64,000 nucleotides of DNA from positions 72,774,426 to 72,838,425 of the forward strand of contig CM049309.1 in NCBI GenBank assembly GCA_026874595.1. The letters run 5' to 3'. Shown one piece after another: positions 34,301 to 46,420 of the stretch. This DNA is from Sipunculus nudus (Eukaryota; Annelida; Sipuncula; Golfingiida; Sipunculidae). The translations under genes were made by a program, and so were the position numbers. The notes beneath the pieces were generated by a model. It did not search any database. It saw only the letters and a list, made by a program, of their open reading frames with translations, and was not told the origin of the DNA. Numbering within the stretch: the first letter of the stretch is position 1; the number at the start of each line of letters is the position of its first letter.

Positions 34301-36613
34301 ACCCTAATCAGGGAATTGGGGTAAAACCTAGGAATCCTTGGTATAACCTGGATAAAAACCTTCGCCAGGTTTTACAACCTGCAAACACTGAAATATTCCA
34401 AAAATGTTGTTCATATTTGTGAATATTGACACTGATGAGAGGATGTACCTTTAGAATTTTAGACCCATCAGAAATTTCATATGGCCGCAAGGCAAATATC
34501 TTATTCAACGTAGTGAGCGCCCAGTAGTGAGCGCCCTGGGCGCTCTCAACCCTGGGTGCTCTCAAAATTGATTTTTAACCAATCATTTTTATACCCCAAA
34601 AAGGGCAAGTTTATTTGCATTAAGTCTGCATGCATGATTTGTGCCGAGATACAAATCAGAAACTTGCAGTCAAGGACACGCCCTATTGAGATTTATTTCT
34701 TTGATAACGTTTTAAGACGAAAAGATTGTCCACTGAAATTTTGAGCGTATTATTATTTTGTTAGTGAAGGCACAATATTTAAACTGATACCCACTGACGA
34801 TCTGTTGACCTTGGGTGCCAAACCTAGAGGTAACAGCCATTGACCTTATGACTTTCACACTAAATAATTATTTCCATCGGCTCATGCAACTGGGATGCTA
34901 GGTAACAGCCGAAATTAACCTAAAAGGAACTCTTTTGACACGGTCATACGAAAGGACCAAGAGACAATTCATATCCTAACATTTCTGAGGAACTATGCAG
35001 TCTGACGTTAGCTGTTATTTGCTGAAAAGCTACCAAGGTTTCCATTTGTCAAAAGAAACAGGTTTATGTGGCCTGGAAAGGACTGGCAGGTTTCACACAT
35101 ATACTTTTATAATAATGTAATTCTCACAATTAAAGCCAGCAAGATTGTTGACTGTCATATTTTGATTTAACACTCTGTTAAAGTCAGCTGGCTGGCCTAA
35201 CTTATAAGGCACAATTTTCCTCAAAATTAACGTAAAAGGCCAGATCACTGATAATGATAATTCCGTGCTAGAACACTGAAATTTGTTCCATGTTACAGAT
35301 CATTTGGATATGTTCAAGACGGAAAGCAATGGTATTAATAGGAAATACAGTAAAGAAGATTTTATATTATCAAATGTGGTGCTGTTCTATGCTAAGATAT
35401 GATTTTGTATGATTCTGGTGAAAATTTTAGGGTCTCATTTAGGGAAAATTTCATTTCATTAGCCAATATTCATTGGCACGGGACACCCTGACATAATTTC
35501 ACGCCATTGCAATCATCAAGCGAGGTGGAAAAATTATGGTGCCAGTAAGTACTGCAAATTTTTATAGGTGAGAATGTCTCGTCCCTTCCATTTTTTCAAA
35601 GTTATCAGGACTGAAAAATCCGGGGGGGGGGGGGGGGGGTTCAGTGTGCTTATTATGTTGAATATGATACTTTTAAATCTATTCACGTGCATTATCTCAT
35701 TAACTGTTTGAGAAAATTCTGATTTAATTTAAAGATTGCTCCCTTTGTGTTTAAGATTATTGGAAGTGATAAAATTCAGACCAGTCTGACATCCAGTACA
35801 GTGACAGTTGCCATTTTGTGGAACTGGCCATCACCTGGCCCAAAATTAGAACCATTTGAGTCCCAATCATTTCTAGTTAATATCTGTATCTGATTCTCTA
35901 TTAGTAACTGTTATTGACAAATTGAATTTTTTTGTGTCTGTGTACTCTAAAATCCCTGATTAAAATCGGAAGTTTAGTCCATTGCTACATATATTAAATA
36001 GGTATCATTTATAATCATGTATGTAAGTGGTAGGAGTGTAAAATGCAGTTCAGATACAACTTTTGTTGCCAGTTATGTAATCCATTCCATCCGATATTTT
36101 GTCATGTGCCACATGTTTCCAGCAGTATCTCCTTTTGACTGCTTAAAATCCATTTCAGTGTTATAGGGAATGGAATGGTGTTTAATTAGTTGTAATAAAA
36201 TTAAGCAATATTTAAAACAGGCCAGACATTTTAAAAATTAATTGGTTTTGAAAGTGAATCTCACTGAGAAGCCTGCTGCTTACTGCAATGTTCAATTAAA
36301 ATCACTAGAAGTGCAAACAGGTTCATGTATACAAGCAGGAATGAGCCCACTGCAGGAATAAGCCCACTGTACATTTGTCGTGTATATTATATTCTCACAC
36401 ATGTTGTTGTAGGTATTAGTGTCATTTGGCAAGGCTGCAATGGACCAGAACAAAGAAAACTGTGTAAAGATGCCAGACTATCCTCCAGATGATGATGATA
36501 CAGACTACTCTGGTCACCCGGCTAACTTTGGTCAAAAACAGCCCGATCAGTCCAGCAGCTGGAATTACGTTAAGAAACTAGGCAGCTTCCTCAGCAATTC
36601 CTTATACTGGTGA
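31271..36613 (+). CDS. ARMC1: ARMC1, armadillo repeat-containing protein 1, complete, 6 coding exons, 288 aa
   Basis: Six exons, all joined in phase 0. The human protein has 282 residues. Residues 1-105 are the helical armadillo-type region (DPLKRAALVK, LGGLIMVL, ALETLCLLAE). After a linker, residues about 145-215 form the heavy-metal-associated-like fold (KYKVVVLQITGL, ELLKIKGVVSITFDQ, like human KTVVLHIDGL and LLKIKGVISFTF). The metal-binding CxxC is absent, as in human. TMTAQQVVKD (208-217) matches KVMKAQQVVKS. The acidic tail (PDYPPDDDDTD) leads to the C-terminus SFLSNSLYW, matching human NFLSRSFYW. ARMC1 associates with mitochondria, with the MICOS/MIB complex and with MTFR proteins. The ATG has A at -3 and G at +4, and an in-frame TAG lies two codons upstream. 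Confidence 0.95.
31631..31705 (+). CDS. ARMC1: ARMC1 coding exon 2
   Basis: Acceptor TTTCATTCAG, donor GAG|GTAAGT, 25 codons (DDVCLGGLIMVLSNKNND...). It aligns with human DQGCLPGLILFMDHPN. Confidence 0.92.
32074..32382 (+). CDS. ARMC1: ARMC1 coding exon 3 (armadillo end, linker, start of HMA-like fold)
   Basis: Acceptor TTCTTTGCAG, donor AAG|GTATGA, 103 codons. It carries the last armadillo-region helices (SPSVRELATQVYRLLAD), the Ser/Asn-rich linker and the first strand of the HMA-like domain (KVVVLQITGL). Confidence 0.93.
33072..33188 (+). CDS. ARMC1: ARMC1 coding exon 4 (HMA-like core)
   Basis: Acceptor TTCTCACAG, donor GAG|GTAAAT, 39 codons with ELLKIKGVVSITFDQQ. The human counterpart is ALLKIKGVISFTFQ. 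Confidence 0.93.
33871..33945 (+). CDS. ARMC1: ARMC1 coding exon 5
   Basis: Acceptor ATATATTAG, weak in pyrimidines; donor GAG|GTTAGT; 25 codons. TMTAQQVVKDDTGSE matches human KVMKAQQVVKSESGEE and fixes the frame. Confidence 0.9.
33946..36412 (+). other. ARMC1 intron 5 with repeats
   Basis: No exon was found inside. It contains repeated words ACCCAGG/CCTGGGT around 34,030-34,110, an inverted GAGCGCCCTGGGCGCTC near 34,527, and a poly-G run of about 18 at 35,622-35,639. Confidence 0.5.
36413..36613 (+). CDS. ARMC1: ARMC1 coding exon 6 (C-terminus)
   Basis: Acceptor TTGTTGTAG, 66 codons and TGA at 36,611-36,613. It has an acidic stretch, then an amphipathic end SFLSNSLYW; the human end is NFLSRSFYW. 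The C-terminal segment is needed for mitochondrial association in human ARMC1. Confidence 0.93.
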   Translation, partial: VLVSFGKAAMDQNKENCVKMPDYPPDDDDTDYSGHPANFGQKQPDQSSSWNYVKKLGSFLSNSLYW

Positions 36614-37754
36614 TGAAAGTATTACTCATATTTTTCATGCATCCTAAACCTAGTTCAAGTGTCTCACTGACTGACCCATGATGGGTGGTTTTAAGTCTGT
36701 CATGACGGAAGCAATGATACGGAACTGATATGATACGGTACCAAATATTGTATGATTGTCCAGGGTTGAAAAGTGACTGATGTTTGCTCAGTAGCTCCGT
36801 CTAGTGATGGAGTCTGTGATTGCAGTATCAAGTACTGGACATTGCTGCACAACAGCAAAAACTATTGCAGGATTAATTTACAAGATTCCTGGTAAATGAC
36901 GCTATTAATCTGTGATGTTACCGTGCAACCACTTTAGATTTTGCTAACATCTTAAATCTTCTTGCCATAGTTTTACTTCACTTTAACATCAGGTAATTAG
37001 GCTTACTTCACTGCCAAACACAAATACAACATATATTTTTGGAAAACACACCATATACTTGGAATACCTCCAGTCACTTTTTCAAAACGTGGTGTCTCCT
37101 CCAAATTTTATTCAAGGTATTTTAGATACTTTACTGTTTGTTGCATAATCACAAATGTAGATGGTTAAGACGTGCATACAGGTTTAGATGTGTATTTTAA
37201 TTCCCCTGTATCTGATCTTACAATGTATCATATGCAATCAGTATAGCAGCATTATAGTTCGGAGAGTCTGAGTGACTCTTTCTGTACATGTGAGACTGGT
37301 TCATTTTGCAAAAAGCACTTTAATGAGTTGTCAAACTAACATACACAACATGCTGATATTGACAGTGTTGGCCATATCTTGACACTGATCCTTTCATTTT
37401 TCCATTCTATACACCTAAGGGCTGATGTATAAGATAAAATATTTTAAAATCCTAAGAACAACATATATATATATATATTGGTAAAACATATTCATTGAAC
37501 ATGGTCAGTGTTGGCCATCACTTGACATTAATTGTTATATTTTCTGTCCATACACCCTAGCTTTTCTTTAGGGCAAGATATATGTTTAAAAATAAAACAT
37601 AGTACCTTTTTAGGGTATGCAAATGTGTTATTACAGCAGCAAGTTTGATCTGGCCCAGTTTGAGCAGAATATGCCAGTAAGCTGTCTGCTTACATGTAAA
37701 TAAAGGTTGTACATTATTAATATCATGTGTCCTGGGCTTTGTAAGTCAAATAAA
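36614..37754 (+). other. ARMC1 3' UTR with two candidate poly(A) signals
   Basis: Non-coding sequence with AATAAA at 37,699-37,704 and 37,749-37,754, the second followed by a TGTGTATGATG GU-rich stretch. If used, the 3' UTR is about 1.1 kb. Confidence 0.5.
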
Positions 37755-38575
37755 TGTGTATGATGATTGAGTGGAACACAAGTATATTTAAATTATATAA
37801 TGACCAGTTCAAGAAGTCATTTATACAGGCAGTAGTCTACAACTGACCTCCTAAATATTCATTAGCAAAACCATACAATGTTTGCAGATTTGTGATTTAG
37901 GTTTATGAGGATATACTTAAACTTAATTTAGACACCAATACATTGTGGCTAGGCAGAAAGCACCCAGATGCTAGTGGTCTTTACTACTCAAACGAACCTC
38001 TTCCACTTAAGAAATGTGGGAATGTCTGGGACTTCTTATCTCAAAAACTTTCAAAATCAAAATTTGTCACCGTTCACAGAAACACTTTCGCATGCTTACA
38101 AAATATTACTTATTCTGTAGAGTCCTTACAATAAAAATTTCCATGTAATTTGCCTTGAAATAATTTTATCCTACATATTTGAATGGACAACATTACCCTG
38201 CTTCCTAAAGCTATACTTTTGCTGCTGGTGTATTAAGAAGCCCCCAGTGCATTGGAAAGGATCTCCCAATCTCTTAACAGCAGTCATACTGAGACGCTTG
38301 TGAGTCCAATCCTGCATGTGTGGGCAGAAAGCTTTTCTCTGGCAACCAATTCCAAAGATAGGCAACAAGGCATCTTAACCTGTGATCATGTGCCAAGGCC
38401 TTTGAGTGTCGATTCAATCTTTGATATCTGTGGATTGTGAATGGTAGTTTTATTATATGGAATTAATATTCTACTTAACCAAAAGATGGCAGCACCTACA
38501 ATAAATCTAAAACTAAGGGAAATCCACTTGATTCAGAATTGCAACAATTCGTTTATATTACAGAACTAGACATTT

Positions 38576-40054
38576 CTTGGCACTGCAGGTTCCAGAGTAT
38601 CCCCAGACAGTACGCCCCCCCCCCTTAAGAATAGGCCCCCATTTTTAGCAGCATATACTGATACTTGGCAAGCAATTATTGTTTCTTCCATCTATCAATC
38701 CACAATCTTTTTGAAGATGTTGGTCCTGTGACCTTGACCTTTTGGCACATCACAAGGCTATCCAAGAAACTGTCAGGCGTCTTCCTCTATTGGCAGGGGA
38801 ACTGTATGTGCAAGATGAAAGAATTGAGATGAATTTTTTGGCTGAAAATGCATCCACAATCTTTTTAAAGATGTGTCCTGTGACCTTGACCTTTGACCTC
38901 ATGACCCCAAAATCAATTCAGGTCTTGCTTTTCCGATGGGTCATATACAAGTCAAGTTTGAAATCAATACATCAATAAAAGCAGGAATTATCATCCAGAA
39001 ACTAATTTTTGGACAGATGGCTCCTGTGACCTTCACCTTTGACCTTGTGACCTCAAAATTGATAGGGGCCTTCCTCTATTGGCAGATGAACTATATGTGC
39101 AAGATGAAAGGTCTGAGATGAAATGTTTGGCTGAAAATGCATCCACAATATTTTTAAAGATGTGTCCTGTGACCTTGACCTTGACCTTTGACCTCATGAC
39201 CCCAAAATCAATGGGAGTCTTGCTTTTTCAATGAGACATATATAAGTCAAGTTTGAAATCAATACATCAATAAAAGCAGGAATTATCATCCAGAAACTAA
39301 TTTTTTGACAGATAGCTCCTGTGGCCTTGACCTTTGACCTTGTGACCCCAAAATTGATATGGATCATCCACTATTGGCAAGTGAGCTGTATTTTCAAGAT
39401 TGAAGACCTGGGATGAAAGTTTGGCTTAAAATGGTGGCTTAGTGGGCCATACATAAGTCACGTTTGAAATCCATATGGCTATCAACACTGGAGATATCAT
39501 AAGAGGTGTGTGATTTTCACCAAATATGGACACATTAAAGGTCAAGGCCACTCTCATGGTAAAGGTCATGACCCAAATATAAATAGACCTCATCCCATAA
39601 CCCATCTCTCTACATGTGCATAATATAAAGAAATCTGTCCATTAGTTTTTGACTTATAATGCTTACAGTACTGTCAATTATGGGGGTATTAAAAGGTGTA
39701 AAAACAAGAAAAGGATAATATGTGGCGCCACCAGTTTCCGGTATATCACAAGATCTTCTATCCAAGATCTTCGGTCACCTTGATTTTCGGACCAGTCCAT
39801 GCAAGCTTACTTGAGGTATTTAAGAATTTGTGTTATTTTCAGCAAAAATGGACCTATTCAAGGTCAAGGTCACTCTCCTAGCATAGGTCATGACCCCATT
39901 TTAAATAGGCTTCGTCCCCTTACCTATATCTATACAAATGTAAAGTTTGAAAAAGATCAGTGAAATATTTTTTGAGTTATCCCGCTCACAAGGTTTTTTT
40001 GCGGCGGCGGGACTGTTGTGAAACCATAGTATCCCGACTTTGTCTGGGGATACA
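38576..40054 (-). mobile_element. Helentron-like element with DR1-rich core, minus orientation
   Basis: Read on the - strand, the left arm GTATCCCCAGAC (40,053-40,042) has a local inverted copy GGGATAC (40,035-40,029) and a short (CCG)n after it. The right arm (38,597-38,608) is its exact inverse. The right end is CTAG (38,579-38,576) followed by TT. The core has about four units rich in TGACCTTTGACCT and TGACCTTGACC, and one GTGGCGCCACC (about 39,722). It also has CTTGTGAGCGGGATAACTC, shared with the element at 11.84 kb, so the families are related. Confidence 0.6.
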
Positions 40055-43000
40055 ATTATATATGAATGCAATGGTACCATTAAGTAAACAAAAGTGATGA
40101 TGTTTTAAGATGACTAATGTGACAGTAAATCAATGTTTAATATGAAGAATAAGATAATCCAAGTTTTGTTGAGTTTTTTTTTTTTTTACAATCAGTGCCT
40201 TTCCTGTCAATGATACTCCTGCAAATTTGAATTTAGTTAAATTCCTTCTTAGACTGTTAGTACAAATCCCAAAAAAATTCAGAAGTGTATACCCCAGTTT
40301 TCTACAGATAATATTTCTCAGATGAATTGCTTTAGGTCTTAAAATCGTATGAAGATCCAACACAACTGAAAATTCCAAAGAATACCTTTTCCCTTTTTTT
40401 CAATCTTTTGAATATAATGCTTCAAAATAGGGAAACGCATTAAGACTGTGAAACTAGCACTCTAAAAATGCACATCCACCTCTGTGGTCACTCAGTCAAT
40501 CATGCCATTCACAGAATACATACAAACTGTCAACAGGCATATACAAGAAAAGACCCACTTGTTATAACACTTTATTAGTTAGTTTCATGAATTATAAAGA
40601 TCTGGGCATTCAATATACTCTAAGGAAACATAATTAAAAAATCACTGATAAATACAACTCCTAATCTACATGGAATGTATGGAAGAATTCATCTTTTTTG
40701 CAAGTCCTGAAACCTACTGTTCTGCAAAGGTGCACAGTTGTCTGTGATTGTCCCTAACAGTAAATACCAATATCAAATGAAATAAATAAGTGACATAAAT
40801 AATAAAGACCAAATAATCTGCTGCGCTCACCAAAGTCTTCATTTCACTTGTGATTACAATTTTTTTGCTGACAGGACAATATTCTCATGGACCACATAGA
40901 AATGTTTTCTTCCATTACTAATAAAAAACAACTAGAGGGAAAATAAAGACAAACACTCCTATACACTGACTATAAGAAACCTATTGGAATTATGTTTTGT
41001 TTGAATGCTGAAGGCTGGTACTTGAGCTTTAAGTGTGACTGCATGGCAGACCCCCTTATATCTACATCTGGAAACATAATAAACCAGCAATTTGTACAGT
41101 TGATAAAATAATTGGATTGGGTAAACAAAATATAAAATATCTAGAATTCCTAATCACATGACTTTGTTGCCATGGTCACCACCATCATACCAAAGTGACC
41201 ACAGCAACCAACATTACATCATGGTTACCATGAGAGTCATCACCATGGAAATGCTCATATTACAACCATGGTTACTGGTTTAATTTCACATATATATGAC
41301 ATATATCTGTACATTGTTACTGCTACCAGAAAATAAAAATAAAAATGTTTTTATAGTATCCTGTCTTTCTGTCACTGACATCCTGCTTTCTCAATCCAAT
41401 TATCACTAAGAAATGAGTATTACCTGAATTTAATGACTCTCAGTTAAAAAATAATCCTGAATCTTTAAAACTCAACACAATCTCCATAAAATGGGCCATT
41501 AAGAATCTGAACACATTAATTAGTACCACATTTTCAGGCCTTAATCATCTCCTGTGTTTTACTAACTCTAACCTTGGTTAAGCATGGCTTTTCTTCACTG
41601 GACCTTGTAAGACTATATTAATACTGCCATATAATCAAGAAAATCTTCACCAAACATATTCCCCAAATCTGTAATTCAACCTGTAAACTAATAAAGCAGA
41701 ACCCCTTTACTACTGATAATAAAGAACCTCAAATTATCTTTGGGAGTCTTAAAATGACTGCTACAACTTTATAAAAAAAGTCTTTGTTCAGTTTTGATTA
41801 GATTTGTAAGCAGTTAAATTAAATCAATCACCAGCGTCTAATCAATCACATGTATTATTTTGCCATTTTACATGAATGCTATTGATCAGATATTCCTTTC
41901 AATCTAACCATTCATTCACTGATGCTGGGACAAGTTGAGCAATATGTCAGCCTAAAAGGCTTGGCTAACCATTTAACACACCTGGAAAAGTCTCTATAGC
42001 CTTTAATACATTCTTAATGCAGTGCTGTCACAAAATGCAATTTTTTTTAGCATTATCAATTTTTTTCAGTAAAGGTTAATCTTTTTTGTTTTGTTTTTTT
42101 TCATACATTTTTCCCAGGTGTTAACCATTTACACTTATTTTCATAAATCATCATCTTAAAGATAGCCATTTTAAGCTGTTAATACATTTTTGTCATAACC
42201 TGATTGAGGGTGACAGATATATATGTTCTATCAATGTTTCATTATACAGCGTGGCAAATAACACTGAGTGAAGATTTGCTCTAAGCTTACCAATGTTCAA
42301 CTGAATGACTGGAAATATGAAATGCTGAGTAATAACTTGCAACATAACTGCAAATACCACTCCTTTAGCTTAATTGTTGATTGCATCACATGTTGTTGCG
42401 GAGCGAATAAGAAAAAAGCGTCTTTGGATGAGACAATAATATCACATGCAGTTAAATTGTATGAAGGCTGTGTAATAAAGCACTGATTAATACCTTTATT
42501 TTTAATTTTCAGACAATATAATACATTTTTTCTTGCAAAATGTACTACCCCCCCCCCCCCCCCCTCCATCCATCCCCACTAAAAACATAAGCAGCTTAAC
42601 AAGTGCCACTGCTGTATGTGAGCCACTGTCTTTAAATAATCAAACATCATTAAACACATGGAATATTCTGACTAATAATTACACATCTTATTGGAGTCAT
42701 CAGACACTGTCCACCTGAAAACACTGCATTATACATGTATATTAAAACTTTTTTATGAGTGTGTTATAAACCTACAGCACCAGTGATTTGACCCACATTC
42801 AAATTTATGACCAATTAATTCTATTTGGATGATATTTCTGTCTGGTCTTCTTAATTCCATTAAAATAAATCAACTAAAATTATATAGTTACCAAAGATTC
42901 TAATTTCCTGATTTTGTTGTTTCTAGCTCTCACTGGCATAAAATGTGTCAATTTTTTAAATATTACCCACTGGTTTCATCATGGGCCTAGAAAGTCTTTT

Positions 43001-44130
43001 CATAAATAAAGTCACTCACCTATTCAATAAATGTGACTGAAAACTGTGCTTTACTTAATACAAAGGATACAGCTCCATAAATTAAAATAAACTTAAATTT
43101 ATTGTCAAAAATGATCACCTTTTTTGTGGCCACAAAAAATAATTCCCCCCCCCCCCCCAAAAAAAAAAAAAAAAAAGTGATCAGGCCTGCAGGATATAGC
43201 ATTACAGTAATAAATAGAAGTGTCTGAATGCTGAAATATAATACAGTCCTGGTGAATTGGGATACACAGCTGGTATTGGCCATTCTGTTATTTATAATGA
43301 TAAGTGAGACTCGGCTGACACTTTCATAGGGCAATGAGCAATGGATGTATGGTTCAATACTGATCTTACCAATGCAAAAAAAATTATCTATATTTTACAA
43401 AATTCCTCACTGACCATAACCTGTAATATAGGTAATGAAAGATTTATGCATGGTTCTAGATGGACCTTGTTAATGAATGAAATGACCATTCTTGCTGTGC
43501 TTCTTATTAAATAAAAAGTCTATCTGAAGTGCTTTCTGATTTAATTTTACCAATTCAATATCAAATAAATCATGATTAATCATATATAACTCAACAATTC
43601 TGTTAAAGATCACTGAAGATACTGTATGGTTAAGATACTTTAAAATGACTGACATAAAGTGAATACTGATTTGGTTGTATAAGCCTGAAGATTCTGAATA
43701 CATTATCTGTATTACAAAAGTGATAAGCAACAATGGCAAAAGCACCTTTGTCAAGTTCCAAGTCCAGATTAACAAGTCTGTCTTTATATTACACCACTGC
43801 ATAGCATAAGATTTTGTCTGCATTTATTTATTTGCAGCTGTTAGAATACATGTTGACATTCAAGGCTACTCTGATTATTTCTAGCATGAGTGACTTCTTA
43901 GTTCTCAAGTTAACAGATATTCATGAATGTATTCAGTTTGACTTATTTTAATTAGTATTTTCCAAAGTTGGTCTTGAGTAGAACAAGGCCTACAGGCCTA
44001 ATGCAAACCTGTGCATTGGGAAATACACCAGGTATAATGCTTCAGTGCTGGACCATTACTTTTCATGTATATGAACAATGCAAGTACTAAACATTTTGAA
44101 TAAGAAACAATTACACAAACTGCTGAAATT
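40055..44130. other. Intergenic, no gene seen
   Basis: AT-rich, with poly-C at 42,547-42,564 and a C/A homopolymer pair at about 43,145-43,177. Short frames on both strands show no family resemblance. Confidence 0.45.
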
Positions 44131-44159
44131 CTGGCATGGGTGCACACAACACAAAAACG

Positions 44160-44460
44160 ATTCTAGCTGGCACCACCAGTCTTGTATACAACGAAGCTAT
44201 CAGAGATATACACATATGCCAATTTTCAGACTGATATATCAAACCCCTCCTGAGAAATAAGCAGGGACACACATTGTGCAAAAATTATTGTAGGTGGCAC
44301 CACATGTCTTGTATATGACAAAGCTATCCGATATGTATAAATATGCCCAATTTCAGGCTGATATATCAAATTCCTCTGTAGAAATAAGCAGGCACATACA
44401 CTGTGCAAAAGTCAATGTATGTGGCACCACCTGTCTTGTAAATGAGAATACCATCAAAGA
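44160..44460. repeat. 127-bp tandem repeat, three units
   Basis: GGCACCACCAGTCTTGTATA and close forms recur at about 44,169, 44,296 and 44,423. The remainder of each unit shares CTGATATATCAAA and GAAATAAGCAGG. GTGGCACCAC is a one-base variant of the GTGGCGCCAC palindrome in the other families. Confidence 0.8.
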
Positions 44461-44579
44461 CGCATAGACAGGTCAAAATATCAGTCCAATACATCAAACT
44501 TCCCCAGAGTTTGCACACTGGGCTGACAAGGCTTAGGTGAGTAAGGCAGTTGCCCCCGAGTGACCTGTGACAAATTGCT

Positions 44580-44930
44580 GTCTCAAGCTACTGCACTGAG
44601 TGAACTCTTGACCTGCACCTGGCTAGACTGAGTGAACTTTTGACCTGTACCTGGCTGCAGTGAGTGAACTCTTGACCTGTTGCATAACCTGACACAGCTG
44701 GCAGTCTGCCAAAGCTATAAATAGATTCAGGCTGAACTTTGGTGCCAAATATGATGCAGTGAGCAGTCTGCAAAGCTATAAATAGAATGCAGCTACTGCA
44801 CTGAGTGAATTCTTGAGCTATACCTGGCTGCACTTCTTCCAATCCTGGCACTGTGCCAAAACTATTTATAGAGCTGACATCATCTTGGCGAATGGCCAAC
44901 ATCAAGGCACTGGCAATCTGCCAATGGAAA
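44580..44930. repeat. Short interspersed direct repeats (CTGCACTGAGTGAA)
   Basis: CTGCACTGAGTGAACTCTTG, CTGCAGTGAGTGAACTCTTG and related forms with CACCTGGCTG repeat irregularly, together with GCAGTCTGCMAAAGCTATA. The open frame across it is driven by the repeats. Confidence 0.6.
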
Positions 44931-45399
44931 CCAAGTGCAGCCATCTGAACACAATAATGGTCCCTACTTGAAATAACTTTGAAATTTATTTTCCCAATAC
45001 AAAATGCTTTTCAGCTGACTTTTTATAAAAAAGAAATCAGGAATATATGTAAAATTATTACGGATGCATACTGGGTTCCAAATTTAAATACAGATATATC
45101 TCATTGATAGCAAATTCTTTAATTAAGTTGAGTAGGGATACCAATAATTTATAAACCAGGTACAGTTGTCTTTATATAGCCACAGAGAGCTGAATATCCA
45201 TGATTTTAACATTGCCTGGTATGATGAATAACTTAAATCATAAATCTAAATTTTTGTTAAAGCTTTTAAAAAAACTTTCTTGTCAATATTAACCAAAGAT
45301 AACCTGAAATCTAAATGTCTAGTGGCATGATGTAATAGATGCTGATAAACTGGTGCCAGGCTAGATGTAACAGCATCACACAGCTAACATATATGGTAA

Positions 45400-46420
45400 A
45401 ATGTCTCAATTCAATCTCCATAATTCAGCCAAAAAATCATTCATGTTGAACCATTTAAGACAATTATTATTAGAATTATTGTAGGAATTATTCTTGTAAA
45501 ATATTTAACAAACTGGCTTCAGTGGCATCAGTCGAAAAACGTTTCGCAGGTTTATAACTCATATGGGAAAATACAGCAAAATGGCTAAGTTAAGCTTCCC
45601 ATAACTCAGCCAAAAATCGCTGAACCAAAACCATTTGAACAAACTTGAATTATCAACATCTGAGGATAATTAATGTGTGAGATTTAAGAATTTGGCCCAG
45701 TGGTTTTTGAGAAGAAGATCTTTGTAGCCACTGAGCTAAAATGGGCTGTTATGGCATATGACTAAATTCAGCTTCCCATAACTTAGCCAAAAGTCACTGA
45801 AAAGAGACCATTTGAACAAACTTCAGAAAGCACTACCCTAGGATCATTTCTGTGTGATATTAAACATTTTGGCCATATGGTTTCAGAGAAGAAGTTTTTT
45901 GTAGCCCTCAGTGTGATACAGGCACTGATGACCCAGTACAAAAAAGGCCGATGCAGGTGGCGCCACCAATACCTCAATTTCAGATATGACCTATGTGACC
46001 AACATTGGCATAAAATTTGGTGATGACAGCTTTAGCCGTTTCTGAGATTGTAATTTTAGTATGCTTTTTTGGACAGATGACTAAGTTCAACTTCTTGTAA
46101 CTCGACCAAAAATCACCGAACTTAAACCATTTGAACAAACTTGAGAAAGGTAGTTCCGGGGATCATTTCTTTGAAATATTGGACAATTTGGCTGAACAGT
46201 TTCAGAGAAGAAGATTTTTAAAGCTTTTTTAGCTTTTTCCCTATAAAATCTAAGAAAATGCAGTTAGCCAAAAAATAAGCAAAATTTTAGATGACTAATT
46301 TTTTGCATAAAATTTGGTGATGCTAACTCTTGCCGTTTTCAAGATAGTATGGGTTAACATACAGATGACAGACGACGGACGACGCCACACCATCGCATAA
46401 GCTCACAGGTTCGCTAAAAA
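45400..46420 (-). mobile_element. Repeat element with about 180-bp core units, probably a HINE relative
   Basis: CATAACTCAGCCAAAAATCG and similar words recur near 45,419, 45,600, 45,778 and 46,096. One AGGTGGCGCCACC lies at about 45,955. The right edge (46,395-46,418, GCTCACAGGTTCGCT after GACGACGGACGACG) read on the - strand resembles the left end of the 11.84 kb element with its GTCCGTC words. I could not find a matching opposite arm, so the left edge is uncertain. Confidence 0.45.

Noticed and set aside
38742-39121. Frames of 61-78 residues with repeated motifs
   Set aside because: They lie inside tandem core units of a Helentron-like element, and the repetition is from DNA repeats.
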